Source of the DNA: CAZKYX01 sp964557125
Lineage (GTDB): Bacteria > Patescibacteriota > Microgenomatia > Levybacterales > GWA1-39-11
NCBI GenBank assembly: GCA_964557125.1
Contig: CAZKYX010000029.1
Coordinates: forward strand, 1 to 13,072
Direction of reading: 5' to 3'
Length of the DNA: 13,072 nt
Shown piece by piece: positions 12,628-13,072 of this stretch (its first letter is position 1; every line of letters starts with the position of its first letter). The notes beneath the pieces are model-generated. The model saw only the letters and a program-made list of their open reading frames with translations. It was not told the DNA's origin and did no database searches. Position numbers and translations under genes: made by a program.

Positions 12628-12984
12628 ATGAATGAAAAACAACCACTATCTATATTTGAGCAAGTTCGTAGTGATACGGATTCGATACACCGTGCATTAA
12701 CTGAAATTGAACGCGAGTATGAAATGAGATGCGGGCAGATACAGGAGGAGCTAGGTAGGAGAGTGCAATTAATTTTGGGCAGCTTGATTGTAGAGAGTAA
12801 AGCGCGTATTTCATCTGAAAGGTTGCAGTTTGGGAACCGCAACCTTGCAGTACTTACAAGGACTGGACAGATGACAAATGGTGATGAGGTAAATCCTGAA
12901 ATTTTTGATAGGGAATGGTATGTAAGGAGAAATACAATACTAACTGCATTGGAGTATGAGTTAATGCTTGAAAAAAACTCGTAG
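12628..12984 (+). CDS. Hypothetical protein, 118 aa
   Basis: I do not recognise this protein. Residues about 5-70 look like a long amphipathic helix or coiled coil (SIHRALTEIEREYEMRCGQI, then EELGRRVQLILGSLIVESKA), rich in Glu and Arg. The tail has TRTGQMTNGDEVNPEIFDRE around 84-103 and ends with a second helix. There is no signal peptide, membrane helix or recognisable catalytic motif. The start is fixed by the Shine-Dalgarno sequence AGAAGGTGAT, a near-match to the full anti-Shine-Dalgarno complement. The gene ends 1 nt before the -35 of the following promoter. With the preceding 144-aa gene it forms a pair of small orphans between greA and a probable tRNA synthetase; whether they act together is unknown. 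Confidence 0.65.
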   Translation: MNEKQPLSIFEQVRSDTDSIHRALTEIEREYEMRCGQIQEELGRRVQLILGSLIVESKARISSERLQFGNRNLAVLTRTGQMTNGDEVNPEIFDREWYVRRNTILTALEYELMLEKNS

Positions 12985-12985
12985 C

Positions 12986-13014
12986 TTGTGAAGATAGGCT
13001 AACTAGCTTATAAT
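12986..13014 (+). promoter_or_regulatory. Leaderless promoter of the probable lysyl-tRNA synthetase
   Basis: TTGTGA (12986-12991), 17-nt spacer, perfect TATAAT (13009-13014), then 6 nt to the ATG at 13021. Transcription should begin at or next to the start codon, and no Shine-Dalgarno site is present. Confidence 0.75.
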
Positions 13015-13020
13015 TTTCGT

Positions 13021-13072
13021 ATGTTTTGGGCTGATAAAATTTTAGAAAATAGAGAGGGGGATGAGTGGGTCA
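13021..13072 (+). CDS. Probable class I lysyl-tRNA synthetase, N-terminus only
   Basis: Only 17 codons are inside the window: MFWADKILENREGDEWV. The opening aromatic-Trp-Ala-Asp pattern resembles the N-terminus of class I (archaeal-type) lysyl-tRNA synthetases, which begin with HWADxxAEKI-like sequence and reach the catalytic HIGH-like motif shortly after. The catalytic motif lies beyond the window, so this call rests on a short match and memory of the family. The strong leaderless promoter directly upstream supports a real start. Confidence 0.5.
   Translation, partial: MFWADKILENREGDEWV

Noticed and set aside
12062..12984. Toxin-antitoxin pair
   Set aside because: The two small genes are adjacent but separated by 131 bp with terminators. 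Neither shows a known toxin or DNA-binding antitoxin motif, so naming them so would be a guess.
12062..12984. The two small orphan genes as paralogues from a duplicated cassette
   Set aside because: The flanking terminators are alike, but the protein sequences show no alignable similarity by eye.

Overview
This AT-rich 13.1 kb window looks like a chromosomal piece of a Candidate Phyla Radiation (Patescibacteria) bacterium. That is an inference. It rests on the compact layout with 1-31 bp gaps and 4-11 bp overlaps, near absence of Shine-Dalgarno sites, several apparent leaderless promoters, a winged-helix/nucleotidyltransferase protein of a type I associate with CPR genomes, a membrane-anchored VanW protein, and the start of what looks like a class I (archaeal-type) lysyl-tRNA synthetase. 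The lineage within the group cannot be fixed from this window. The standard bacterial code fits: the conserved genes read through without internal stops and TGA is used as a stop.

The left two thirds (1-8902) is on the minus strand. In transcription order it holds a VanW-family envelope protein, D-Ala-D-Ala ligase (ddl), a small HxGH nucleotidylyltransferase, a membrane-anchored DUF192 protein, tsaD (tRNA t6A synthesis), topA (DNA topoisomerase I), a SpoU/TrmH-type RNA methyltransferase, an orphan hypothetical gene, a 347 bp gene-free stretch with diverged repeats and a hairpin, and the N-terminal two thirds or so of rmuC. vanW-ddl-nucleotidylyltransferase-DUF192 is tightly packed and probably one cell-envelope transcription unit; tsaD follows after 31 bp. 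topA and the methyltransferase are coupled, with 1 nt between them.

A 67 bp divergent promoter region (8903-8969) separates this block from plus-strand genes: a membrane-anchored family 1 solute-binding protein with no permease nearby, an overlapping nucleotidyltransferase-like gene, greA with a structured leader, two orphan small genes (12062-12496 and 12628-12984), and the first 17 codons of a probable lysyl-tRNA synthetase.

No CRISPR array, tRNA, rRNA, insertion sequence or phage gene was seen. Four things deserve a second look: three in-frame simple-sequence tracts inside tsaD that share 16-nt words; leaderless promoter geometry repeated at several genes; the greA leader, whose 5' end can pair with the Shine-Dalgarno region around a terminator-like hairpin; and a repeated double-terminator arrangement before two orphan genes that, unlike their neighbours, have strong Shine-Dalgarno sites.
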